A stretch of 64,000 bases of DNA from Heterostelium multicystogenum (GCA_003667245.1 RCNN01000088.1:1-64000); one strand, 5' to 3'. Counted from the first letter of the stretch, positions 24,901 to 32,486 are shown. Made by a program: numbers and translations. The notes: generated by a model not told the origin, from the sequence alone.

Positions 24901-25308
24901 TCTATCAACTACTTCGACTTCTTCACTTAACATCTTAACTTTCCATTTCTTTCCATCCAATTCCATTTCTAATTTCAATTCCTCTAAAATATCCGTACCG
25001 AATATTATTTCTATTTCTTCGTCTAAATCTATCACATTTAACTCTACTTCTATTTGACTTCCTAACTCTATCTTCGTATACAATGCCTTATTAACTATCT
25101 TACTAATATTTCCTTCTTCGAACGGCAATTTAACTATTAAATTCCTTCTTGTTTCTATCTTATCACTACTTCTAATCCATTTATTATTAATAAAGGATTT
25201 CTTCGCTCCCGTATCGACTATCACTTTTCTTTCCACTCCACCTATCATCAACTTGACTTTAATATGATCGCTACTACTGCTATCAATTAACGCCACTTCC
25301 ATCTTCAC
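21859..25308 (-). CDS. pol: Chromovirus Pol polyprotein (protease, RT, RNase H, integrase, chromodomain)
   Basis: Uninterrupted 1149-codon frame. Order: aspartic protease with VDTGAKKSF near residue 30; reverse transcriptase with GLSGAPARF and the catalytic NYFDDLIAADD; RNase H with YTDASDIG; the integrase HHCC finger (HSTPYCGH ... CDYCVECQ); the integrase core with Asp in DISLDFLDL, Asp in VSDRDPRF and Glu in GQTERLNR; and a C-terminal chromodomain (EEYVVEKIMG, YLIKWLGYPEDQSSW). The chromodomain marks it as a chromovirus and is expected to direct integration to particular chromatin. The frame is the same as that of gag upstream and is separated from it by a single UGA at 25341-25339. The first ATG is at 25302. 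Confidence 0.92.
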   Translation of the reverse strand: MKMEVALIDSSSSDHIKVKLMIGGVERKVIVDTGAKKSFINNKWIRSSDKIETRRNLIVKLPFEEGNISKIVNKALYTKIELGSQIEVELNVIDLDEEIEIIFGTDILEELKLEMELDGKKWKVKMLSEEVEVVDRTMDGKEEIEEISNTEEEIVSEVMDLIEKEDLETLEKVIIEKFRDVIVEKAPDFSVIKRDNDISHRIVLKEGVVIKSQYPFKKSFKEELDIQKKVDELLELGVVEKIAEDVEDIVESPIFAVYKNGEFDRLVNQFKKLNEGTVDLEYKIPIIEDVLNRLSGKRIFSLGDVIKGYFHVELEESSRRLTAFRTKKGLYWYKRMAMGLSGAPARFAEFMESNFGDIVDNYFDDLIAADDTVLENVRRVIKMLIRCRERKIFISKKKVKLFRREIQILGRTIKFNTVNSSNYKTELLDQMSYPTNPKEVQKTLGFFNYFRKFIDKYPEKTRHLEELRKHKREFEISDEAKKEFYQLIGELKQTVDLYLPDPLKEYYIYTDASDIGISAIIKQKDKDGVERPVLFYGRRLKNTEQTKSIGFRELLAIKECLKKNMKILLGSKLKIFTDHYNLLYLKDQVTLTKDQLKALEVLSQFNYEIKHIDGVKNVGADVLSRLNTYRIPIEWDYLMEVKESYKGNSDVELVKARHKDTWREREGLLFIIDKEGKERLVLVDEKHIKEIIREAHSTPYCGHGDSLRTYTRIKENFYCRKLYEKVKEFCDYCVECQQNRIEVKKKANIQPLEIAEGVGIDISLDFLDLPESLNGYNYVLVVVDRFSKYTTIIPTKKQITAIETAKLVHENVFTSFGLPLSIVSDRDPRFTSEVWQELFRRVGSKLRMSVPRHPQSDGQTERLNRSIRTMLRKLALEKKENWDEEIKNIQFAINSTYNATIKRSPFEVVLGYVPTSPINLFAKRISGEERDVVREIVRDCLLDKQLQMLEGEELVEKIDIVKGDWVLVKDEFINLDVDKESIMKSVRNRNRGPFKVIRVFNNGLNLELELDGFTRRHAIFNVTQVMKFKVNEDNNELVAEPGPKLVNGEEEYVVEKIMGVRKFGKSTQYLIKWLGYPEDQSSWQFEKYIHAKELIDIFKKEQEQEQDNQKPKKTVKTQRKTYNPKRRPTLKNRNNQINKSFQLITLIPL

Positions 25309-25338
25309 CTCTTCCCTTCCACTCTTCTTAACCTCGGT

Positions 25339-26392
25339 TCATTTCGACTTACTTGGGCACACCTTAGCACTGTGTCCTATACCCTCACAATTGTAGCATC
25401 TAAACTCCGATCTCGATCCTTCTTTACCTTCTTCTCTTACGGCACTAGGTCTAACGGCAGATCTAGTAACTGACTCTTTATGATCACGGGTACCATAATT
25501 CTTTTTCTGAATGTGACCTCTAAAAGAACTCCTATCCATGATGTAGCTTCTGGCATGGTCGATCATATCCATGAATCCTTTACTACGATAATCTGATCTG
25601 AATATATACTTCTCGACTTTCTGTTTATAATCATCATATACCAAGTTCTTGAAGAACATATATTTCTTGGTTTCATCACTTAACCTCGATATTGCATGGT
25701 TATCCATCCAAAAAGCTATGTAGCTCTCTAATGAATTTGAACTCTTTTCACTTTGTTGTACCCCAAATCTTAACTCATGTTTGTCAAGACTTTCAATACA
25801 AGCTCCTACTTGGTCTCTTTGATGTGTTGTTAATTCACTCTCCTCCAACTTATTTAAAACTTCTTCAAAAGTTGCCTCTTCGTCAACTGCTTCATAAATT
25901 ACTGCTCTTTTTTTCACTTAAACTAGCTCTCAGTAAAAACTTCTTCCGGTCGTCATCTCTAATATCCATGTCTCTAATACTTTTCAACAACTCATGTTTG
26001 AAAGTTGCGAACTCTTTTAACTTATTTAACTCTCGAGCTTCAGCTCTAAGTTCAATTCTCCAATTTCCTTCTCCTTTCACTACTTCTTCTACCTCGACTT
26101 CTTTTATCTTTCCATTTAACTTCAACAAGTTTTCCAACAACGCCTCATTAAAATTTTGTTGATCCTTAAATGCTTTTTCTCTTTGAGTTGCTTGTTCCTT
26201 ATATTCCTTGTCTCTTTGTTCTATTTGTTCTTTAAACTCTTTTTCCCTTCTTTCTAGGTGTACCTTAAACTCCTCTTGCACCTTAGACAACACCATTGTC
26301 TGGTTCTCGACTATCAACTGTAGTGACTCCAATTTCCCTCCTGGATCATGCTCATCCCTCTTTGTATTCTTAAATAACTGTTTAGTAGCCAT
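25339..26392 (-). CDS. gag: Chromovirus Gag (one homopolymer frame break)
   Basis: Starts MATKQLFKNTKRDEHDPGGK, followed by a long Glu/Lys/Gln-rich coiled coil (KEFKEQIEQRDKEYKEQ). A capsid-like middle (YIAFWMDNHAISRLSDETKK) and a nucleocapsid zinc knuckle CYNCEGIGHSAKVC near 25400-25360 complete it. The first frame stops at 25892 and the second opens at 25917. They join if the A7 run at 25914-25908 (minus strand GTGAAAAAAAGAG) is read one base differently. The second part ends in SKSK-UGA, directly in frame with Pol. Confidence 0.8.
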
Positions 26393-26442
26393 TCTTAATC
26401 TTATTAATTATTTATATAAGTACGATAAAAAATAAAAAAAAG

Positions 26443-26565
26443 TTTAAAAGAGTAACACATAAAACGTATATATATAGGATCTATTAACAATAATTAATTA
26501 TAACTATAGAGGAATTAGGGTTATTAATTGGAATGATTTGTTTATTTGATTATTTTCGGTTTTTA
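26443..26565 (-). repeat. Terminal repeat of the chromovirus (5' copy)
   Basis: Second copy of the 122-bp repeat, lying 50 bp upstream of the gag start at 26392. The leader between repeat and gag is only AT-rich sequence. Confidence 0.85.
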
Positions 26566-26951
26566 TACTATAAATTTCTTATTTTTATGATTTTTGAACT
26601 TCGTGTTTTACACAAAAAGAGCAATGCAAAACCAAAGAAATAATGGTCATATGGCTTTGAGGTCTATTGAAAGACCACACAGGACACAGTTATGCTCTTC
26701 CCTGAGATGGTTAATGGGGAGAGCGTGGCGAAGAAACGGAATATAACGTCCCGACAGGCCGGACCTTTGATTTTGGCTATGTTCTTGAACTGCTCATCAA
26801 AAGAGAATCTAGTCAGCAGGGAAATGGTACTTTGACCATCAGTTCTTCTGATGTAAGGATGATCCTTCTTAAACAACTTCCCGTAGATTTCACTGAGGCT
26901 AGGGAGTTCATTGCTTGGGAGGCGTATAGGGGAACCATGTCGAGTGTTGGA

Positions 26952-26961
26952 TATGGAATTT
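26952..26961. repeat. Target-site duplication, right copy (TATGGAATTT)
   Basis: Same 10 bases as 21162-21171. Beyond it the sequence continues with TCCATGACTT towards the tRNA. A related TCCACGAGTT stands just outside the left copy as part of a small local repeat. Confidence 0.65.
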
Positions 26962-27002
26962 CCATGACTTTTCTACAATCAAAAGGGGTGGGGAAATATG
27001 TT

Positions 27003-27018
27003 AAAAACCGCAAGCGGT
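27003..27018 (-). terminator. Probable Pol III terminator with hairpin
   Basis: On the minus strand, ACCGC-TT-GCGGT (27018-27007) forms a perfect small hairpin and runs into TTTTT (27007-27003), about 30 nt past the tRNA 3' end. It is the first T5 run downstream of the tRNA. Confidence 0.5.
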
Positions 27019-27038
27019 AAATTTTCAATAATATTTTT

Positions 27039-27111
27039 GCTCGATGGCAGGGATCGAACCTGCGACCGTGGCGTTATTAGCACCACGCTCTGCCGACTGA
27101 GCTAATCGAGC
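27039..27111 (-). tRNA. tRNA-Ile (AAT anticodon)
   Basis: Cloverleaf read by eye on the minus strand: acceptor GCTCGAT pairs with ATCGAGC; D arm GCTC/GAGC; anticodon stem TGGTG/CGCCA with loop CTAATAA, giving anticodon AAT (isoleucine after A-to-I); T arm GCAGG-TTCGATC-CCTGC. T8 and A9 are present. One extra C appears to lie between the T stem and the acceptor strand, which may be a base error or a small irregularity. No intron and no encoded CCA. Retroelements sit on both sides. Confidence 0.93.
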
Positions 27112-27115
27112 TGTT
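27112..27115. repeat. 4-bp target duplication TGTT, left
   Basis: TGTT lies between the 5' end of the tRNA (27111) and the first base of the LTR (27116). The same four bases follow the right LTR at 32873-32876. Confidence 0.6.
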
Positions 27116-27411
27116 TGTAACAACAATGCAATATTTTAATAATTTATAAAAATTCAAATAATTTTCGATCTACAAAAACGAATAATCAGAAAACCTAAAT
27201 CAGATTAACTTATACACTATTTACAATCAACTAATATTAAGGTGTATCTATTATCTTGATTTAGGTATGTTTTAAATAAAGATTAACTTATACACTATTT
27301 ACAATCAACTAATATTAAGGTGTATCTATTATCTTGATTTAGAACTTGATTCAGTTAGTTGAGTTGAATAACCTTTAATAAACATTGGTCTGATCAACCA
27401 TATTTATTAAA
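27116..27411 (+). repeat. Left LTR (296 bp) with internal duplication
   Basis: Matches 32577-32872. Inside it a 63-bp unit is repeated: 27202-27264 and 27280-27342 (period 78), starting AGATTAACTTATACACTATT. Confidence 0.92.
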
Positions 27412-27450
27412 CTTTTTTAAGTCTTTTTTTATATATATTATTACCTCAAA

Positions 27451-27462
27451 CTCCCCGGGGAG
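27451..27462. other. GC palindrome CTCCCCGGGGAG in the element leader
   Basis: A perfect 12-bp palindrome, 40 bp inside the left LTR, in otherwise very AT-rich leader DNA. The surrounding ACCTC...GAGGT context gives alternative pairing. It may be a dimerisation, packaging or priming structure; no tRNA match was tested. Confidence 0.5.
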
Positions 27463-27580
27463 GTAAACAACTATATATCTATATATTATCATAATTACAT
27501 ACTTATCTATAAACTACAATTATCATTCATATACCATATACAAATTACATTTTATCACACTTAATATCTATTAGTTAACA

Positions 27581-28837
27581 ATGGCAGATCAAGACGATTC
27601 AAAGCAGGTTGAGATTTTAGTACATGAAAAGCGATTCACTATGAGCGAGTGTAAAAGTTTACATAATGGCACAGTCGCTCTTCAGCATACTCATTACTCC
27701 AAAGATGCCGTAGAATCATTATTAGCATATATGAGATCAGTCATCTCTATGTCAAACACAAAGTACGAGGAGCTCACTAAAGAAGCAGGTCAGATCAAGA
27801 AGGACTTAGAGGTAAAAGACCTACTTGTAAAAACTCAGCTCGATCTTATTGAGGTCCTCAAGCGTAGTCACAAGGAAGCCAATGATACTCAAAAGATAGC
27901 AACCACCGTCCAAGAAAACACGCGTACCGACAACCGTCAAGATGACTCGTTCACTCAGTCAGCATTTAACCAGAGGATGAACGACACGCTGTCGATGTCG
28001 GCCTTACAGGACGATAAAGCAACCAAAGTCTCAGATTCCGATGTTAAGTCTTTTAGAAAGTGTCTCAGTGACATCAACAAGAAATCTGTAGCATCCTTCA
28101 AGTCCTACATGACATTTATCGCGAAGCTAGATGGTCCTCACTCAACTGAGAGAGTCAGAACTGTGATACAGAACATCGTCCAACATAACAGCTCTGTACA
28201 AGCCAGCTTCAGCATGTTAGATGACACCAGTCGTCAAGGTTGTACCCGATCCTGGGATGCATTCCTGGAATGGATTATAGAGAAGTTCCATAGTAGACCC
28301 ATTATGCTATCGTATCTGGACAACCAAATCAGGAGTTTCAAACTCAATAGCGATTTCAGCAACTACCGTGACTTGATGGAGTTGGTCACCGAATACTTCA
28401 GGACCAATGTACCAGATAACAAGCTAATAGACTCTTTTGCAGCAGCTCTTACCATCCCTGGTAGGAGTTTCATCATTAACGCATTCAAAGACTCCAACTA
28501 CGTCGGCGAAGCCACGCTTCAGTCTTTTGAGATCAATGGCATCAGAATAAATCCCAAACATCTGACCCTTTGGGAGGCATACCTCAAGAATCGTGCCGAA
28601 GCCTATGTTGGTACGTTCGAAGCCGACAAGCACAAACAGGAACAGAAACGCACGGGCACACACAAGAAGAAAGAGTCAACATTTTTTCGTGAAGGCAGGA
28701 AAGAAGAAGGCAAGAAAGACGAAGAAAAGAAAGCAGAAGGCGAAAAGAAAGCTGACACGTCTTCCACAGAAAGATCAGCAGGTTCCAAGGGCAAGCACTA
28801 TCATCCCAAGAAGGGAGAGAAGCCCCATTCAGGTTAA
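27581..28837 (+). CDS. gag: Gag-like protein of the second Ty3/gypsy element
   Basis: A 418-codon frame starting at the ATG after the leader. It has an N-terminal coiled coil (EELTKEAGQIKKDLEVKD), a capsid-like helical middle (WDAFLEWIIEKFHSRPIM, YRDLMELVTEYFRTNVPD), and a strongly basic Lys/Glu-rich tail ending KPHSG. No CCHC zinc knuckle is present; the basic tail may take over nucleic-acid binding. The stop at 28837 lies inside the pol frame. Confidence 0.85.
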   Translation: MADQDDSKQVEILVHEKRFTMSECKSLHNGTVALQHTHYSKDAVESLLAYMRSVISMSNTKYEELTKEAGQIKKDLEVKDLLVKTQLDLIEVLKRSHKEANDTQKIATTVQENTRTDNRQDDSFTQSAFNQRMNDTLSMSALQDDKATKVSDSDVKSFRKCLSDINKKSVASFKSYMTFIAKLDGPHSTERVRTVIQNIVQHNSSVQASFSMLDDTSRQGCTRSWDAFLEWIIEKFHSRPIMLSYLDNQIRSFKLNSDFSNYRDLMELVTEYFRTNVPDNKLIDSFAAALTIPGRSFIINAFKDSNYVGEATLQSFEINGIRINPKHLTLWEAYLKNRAEAYVGTFEADKHKQEQKRTGTHKKKESTFFREGRKEEGKKDEEKKAEGEKKADTSSTERSAGSKGKHYHPKKGEKPHSG

Positions 28838-31800
28838 TGGACTTGTTTGGAAATCCTCCGGCCACTACATGAAGGTAGTTATAGGTGGTCGCGAGGAGAA
28901 AGCGATGATCGATTTAGGTTCACAGGCTTCCCTTATCGATCCTTCTTTACTACCACTACTGGGTCTGGTCGAATCTCCCTGCAAGGAGTACCTCAAGCCT
29001 ATTGCACAAGTACAAGGATTTTATGCCAATTCTTATACGAATGTAACCGTTACCATGCCCGGTACTATTGACGGTGTCAATTACTCCATTACGATGTCGT
29101 CTAAGATGTTCGTGGTTAAGAATAGCCACGGCATCATCATTGGGAACAACCTTTTTGGTTTGATGGGTCCCATAGCACACCTCTTTGATGAGGTACCTTA
29201 CCTTAGTGTCCCAGTTTGGTTGGACAAACAAAGGAAGAAACTAGCTTTTGCCAAGTTACCTGTCATTTCGCATACAAAAGGAGCACCTCCATCAGTGGCC
29301 CTGCGTACCTACAAGAAGCATGATCTAACGAAAGCTAACCATAAGACGGTGACAGCAATGGCTTCCACGCCTACACCGCCAGTCGTAACCGACACAGCTG
29401 TTAAATTGGTACACGACGCACCCTCAGGATCAGACAGCAATCCTGAGGCACCACCGGGACCATCCGATATTGGGGTCTCCGAAGACCCGCCTCAGGCTAC
29501 TGTACCTGACGTGGTTACACACGATTCCGTTCAGGATGTCGAAGTCACACTCGACAATACTCCGAAGGTTGATCACATACCTGACAATGTTGATCTTACC
29601 GAAGATCGTAGTGTACAGGAAGATGAAGAGGACGAGGACGATGTACCTTTCTTCTCATCATCCGAACCAGAGCTCAACCGTATGGCAGCAGCTATCCTCG
29701 AATTGTATAAGAGGATTATTGTTGATAAGTTGCCGGACAACCATTCTCCCGATAGAAAAGGATTCAACATGGACATCGTCCTTAAGGAGAACGCAAAATC
29801 TTTTAACATTAAACATGGTAGAAGATCACCTGAACTCGAGGCCAAGATTTCAGCTGAGGTTGCTAAGCTACTGGATATAGGTGTAGTGGAAGAAGCTCCA
29901 CCCAACACCGAGTTTTGCTCACCGCCATTTTTCGCAAACAAAGGCACATCCAAGGAGAGAATGGTTATTGACTTCAAACACCTTAACTCGCTTACGCTCG
30001 ACTATGTGTATCCTATGGAAAGACTCGACGACATCATCGAATCCATCAATGGCGCGAAGGTATTCTCTGTTATCGATGCCAAGAGTGGATTTTATCAGAT
30101 GCTACTTAATAAGGCTTCTAGGAGATATACCGCATTCTCGGCAAACGGTAAACTCTACATGTTCACCAGACCATGTTTTGGTCTCAAGAACAGCCCCGCT
30201 TACTTCAACAGGTGGTTACAGCATATACTCGACCCTCTCGTGAGGAAAGGGTTCGTCAGAGTATATGTTGATGATATTCTTATCTTTTCAAAATCAGTCG
30301 CAGAACATGAACAACACGTTAAAGCTGTACTTGATCTGCTCGACAGGAACGATGTATACATTGCTAAGTCTAAATGTCATTTATTCAAGACATCTGTTTC
30401 TTACGCTGGTCATATGTTATCCGATAAAGGTATCAAACCTTTGTATAATACCGTGCAAGGTATCCTGAACAGAACTGTTCCTACTACTGTGAAGGAGATG
30501 AGGTCTTTCATTGGCGCCGTTAATCATTACAGAAGATACTTAGATCACAAAGGCGAGCAACTTGCACGCCTCACGAGCACCATATCTACGAAGAATAAGA
30601 AGCTCAACCTCACTGATCAAGAGGTAGCCGATTTCAATGATATTAAGGCCGAGCTATGTTCGTCCAGATGCTTGATGTCTCCCAATTACAAGAAGACATT
30701 CCATTTATATACAGATGCCTCTGATGTTGGTTCTGGTTTGATGATTGCTCAGCACGACGATGACGACAATCTACGTCCGATCATATTCGATTCCAGAAAG
30801 TTCGACTCTGCTCAAAGAAATTACAGCGCTAGAGACAGGGAGCTATTGGCTGTTATTCACGCCGTTACCAGATATGGCTATATGCTCAAGGATCGACCAT
30901 TTGTCTTACACACAGACCACAAGAACCTGATCTACGATTCTCAATCCGACCTGGACAATCCTAGACTTAACAGATGGAACGAGATTCTCTCCAGGTTCAA
31001 CTTCCAGATTGTCTATATACCTGGTTCAACCAACGTAGTGGCCGACTACCTATCCAGGGCACCCGAATTTGAATCACCTTGGGACTCCAATTTACTCAAG
31101 GATATCAAACACTCCTACACTTCTGAGGAGCTTCCCAAGTCCACCAGGGACTGGTTCGAAACTTTCAAAAGAAGAGCGGACGCTACTGTCGTCAACGATC
31201 TACATTACTGGATCGATGGTGACAATCTCAGGTTGGTAGTTCTCGACAGATCCTCAATCGAGTCTATCATAGCCGAAGCGCATTCGTCGTTATACAGTGG
31301 GCATGTGGCTTACGCCAGAATGTCTGCCAAGTTATCTAAGTCTTATGTATGGCCTCAGATGACCGCTTCCATCACCAATTATGTTAAGAGGTGTCCTTTA
31401 TGCCAGAGGTCGTCTATCAAGAAGATCAAAGAAGGATTCCTCGCATCACTACCGCTCCCAGACAGGCCTTTCAAAGATATATCTATGGACCTGCTAGCTC
31501 TACCGCCAGCTGATACTGGTGAAGACAACCTATTTGTGGTTGTAGACAGATTCACAAAGTCTGTCAGACTATTTCCTTGTACCAAGGACGTTACAACGCA
31601 GCAACTTGGACATTGGTTCGTTAGGAACATCGTAGCAAGATACGGTGCACCATCCACTATCGTGTGCGACAGAGACTCGAAGTTCACATCTGACATATGG
31701 AATACAGCTATGAAAGAAATGGGTACTCAACTCTGCATGACTCAACCAGGTCGCGCACAAGCAGACGGACAATCTGAGCGATTCAACAGGTCTATTTTGG

Positions 31801-32486
31801 ATCACATCAGAAAGTGGACAGACAGGAAACGATCATGGGCGGAAGACGTCAATTTCATTGAAATGTGCATCAACAACAATGTAAACGCAACAACTCAATT
31901 CACTCCCAACCAATTGTTACTTGGATATGAAATCAAGCTACCCTGGAACGCTGGCACATTTGGCCTTTCTAATTACAAGGAATGCCAAGACCTTTACAGG
32001 CTCGAAGCCAAGACCAATGCTCTTGACGGTCAGATTAGACAGGCTAAGAATCATGACAAGGTCATCAGGAACTTCAACACTTACAAAATCAACGATTTGG
32101 TTCTCATTAGAAGGTCCAGACTCAACACGCACAAGTCTGGTGATGAAGACGATCGCAAACTCACTCAATCTTGGGGTGGACCATTCGCTGTTGTCAAGAA
32201 ACTTACTGATTTAAACTATGTTGTACGACTTCAGAATAAGAGAGCAACAGACCGTACTGTTCACGTGGATGACATGAAACCTTACATCGGTGATCCTACC
32301 AACACCCACATTATGGATATTGTAGCCATTCTCAAGAAGAGAGCTGTTAAACGTGGTACTGGCTCATCTACTGAATATCTAGCTAAGTTCGACACTGTCA
32401 GCGACGATCACAACAGGTGGATCAACGAAAACATCCTTATTCAACACGTTCCTACGATGATTGAAGCTTTCAACAAAAAAAAGTAA
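28593..32486 (+). CDS. pol: Pol polyprotein of the second Ty3/gypsy element
   Basis: Uninterrupted frame overlapping gag by 245 bases in the +1 frame; true Pol residues probably begin near the gag stop at 28837. Order: protease-like region with AMIDLGSQASLIDPS (DLGS where DTG/DSG is usual); RT with CFGLKNSPAYF and VYVDDILIFSKS; RNase H with LYTDASDVGSG and FDSRKFDSAQRNYSARDREL; integrase zinc finger (HSSLYSGHVA ... CPLCQRSS); integrase core with Asp in ISMDLLALP, Asp in VCDRDSKFTS and Glu in GQSERFNRS. A C-terminal segment (MDIVAILKKRAVKRG, EYLAKFD, NRWINENIL) resembles a divergent chromodomain. No stops or frame breaks, consistent with a young element. Confidence 0.93.
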   Translation: MPKPMLVRSKPTSTNRNRNARAHTRRKSQHFFVKAGKKKARKTKKRKQKAKRKLTRLPQKDQQVPRASTIIPRRERSPIQVNGLVWKSSGHYMKVVIGGREEKAMIDLGSQASLIDPSLLPLLGLVESPCKEYLKPIAQVQGFYANSYTNVTVTMPGTIDGVNYSITMSSKMFVVKNSHGIIIGNNLFGLMGPIAHLFDEVPYLSVPVWLDKQRKKLAFAKLPVISHTKGAPPSVALRTYKKHDLTKANHKTVTAMASTPTPPVVTDTAVKLVHDAPSGSDSNPEAPPGPSDIGVSEDPPQATVPDVVTHDSVQDVEVTLDNTPKVDHIPDNVDLTEDRSVQEDEEDEDDVPFFSSSEPELNRMAAAILELYKRIIVDKLPDNHSPDRKGFNMDIVLKENAKSFNIKHGRRSPELEAKISAEVAKLLDIGVVEEAPPNTEFCSPPFFANKGTSKERMVIDFKHLNSLTLDYVYPMERLDDIIESINGAKVFSVIDAKSGFYQMLLNKASRRYTAFSANGKLYMFTRPCFGLKNSPAYFNRWLQHILDPLVRKGFVRVYVDDILIFSKSVAEHEQHVKAVLDLLDRNDVYIAKSKCHLFKTSVSYAGHMLSDKGIKPLYNTVQGILNRTVPTTVKEMRSFIGAVNHYRRYLDHKGEQLARLTSTISTKNKKLNLTDQEVADFNDIKAELCSSRCLMSPNYKKTFHLYTDASDVGSGLMIAQHDDDDNLRPIIFDSRKFDSAQRNYSARDRELLAVIHAVTRYGYMLKDRPFVLHTDHKNLIYDSQSDLDNPRLNRWNEILSRFNFQIVYIPGSTNVVADYLSRAPEFESPWDSNLLKDIKHSYTSEELPKSTRDWFETFKRRADATVVNDLHYWIDGDNLRLVVLDRSSIESIIAEAHSSLYSGHVAYARMSAKLSKSYVWPQMTASITNYVKRCPLCQRSSIKKIKEGFLASLPLPDRPFKDISMDLLALPPADTGEDNLFVVVDRFTKSVRLFPCTKDVTTQQLGHWFVRNIVARYGAPSTIVCDRDSKFTSDIWNTAMKEMGTQLCMTQPGRAQADGQSERFNRSILDHIRKWTDRKRSWAEDVNFIEMCINNNVNATTQFTPNQLLLGYEIKLPWNAGTFGLSNYKECQDLYRLEAKTNALDGQIRQAKNHDKVIRNFNTYKINDLVLIRRSRLNTHKSGDEDDRKLTQSWGGPFAVVKKLTDLNYVVRLQNKRATDRTVHVDDMKPYIGDPTNTHIMDIVAILKKRAVKRGTGSSTEYLAKFDTVSDDHNRWINENILIQHVPTMIEAFNKKK

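Larger units (their letters stand above)
21798..26565 (-). mobile_element. Ty3/gypsy chromovirus with 122-bp terminal repeats
   Basis: A complete-looking LTR element in minus orientation: gag (26392-25339), then PR, RT, RNase H, integrase and chromodomain (25308-21859). The ends carry direct repeats of 122-123 bp (21798-21919 and 26443-26565) differing by one T, and nothing longer is shared. This is very short for an LTR, and the pol stop codon lies inside the left copy. I found no matching target duplication and no clear primer-binding site. It is inserted in the 3' part of the TRE-like element. Confidence 0.85.
21172..26951 (-). mobile_element. 5'-truncated TRE-like non-LTR retrotransposon, interrupted by a chromovirus
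   Basis: Two blocks survive on the minus strand. The right block (26951-26566) encodes LSEIYGKLFKKDHPYIRR and CRDVIFRFFATLSPL, then, after a frame slip, a zinc-finger-like CVLCG. The left block (about 21745-21377) continues the frame of a retroelement ORF2 tail (KLPFLHLTACIIRAIW, NLYGDKTLDFTNIPK) and stops at 21377. A 3' UTR and poly(A) follow. Target duplications of 10 bp flank the whole, and a full chromovirus sits between the blocks. The 5' end lies about 87 bp downstream of the tRNA-Ile gene, within the range used by dictyostelid TRE3-type elements. Only the distal C-terminal part of ORF2 remains; no RT motif is present. Confidence 0.6.

Noticed and set aside
25692..26162. 156-codon + strand frame opposite chromovirus gag
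   Set aside because: Antisense shadow of a coding sequence with zinc knuckle and coiled coil on the minus strand.
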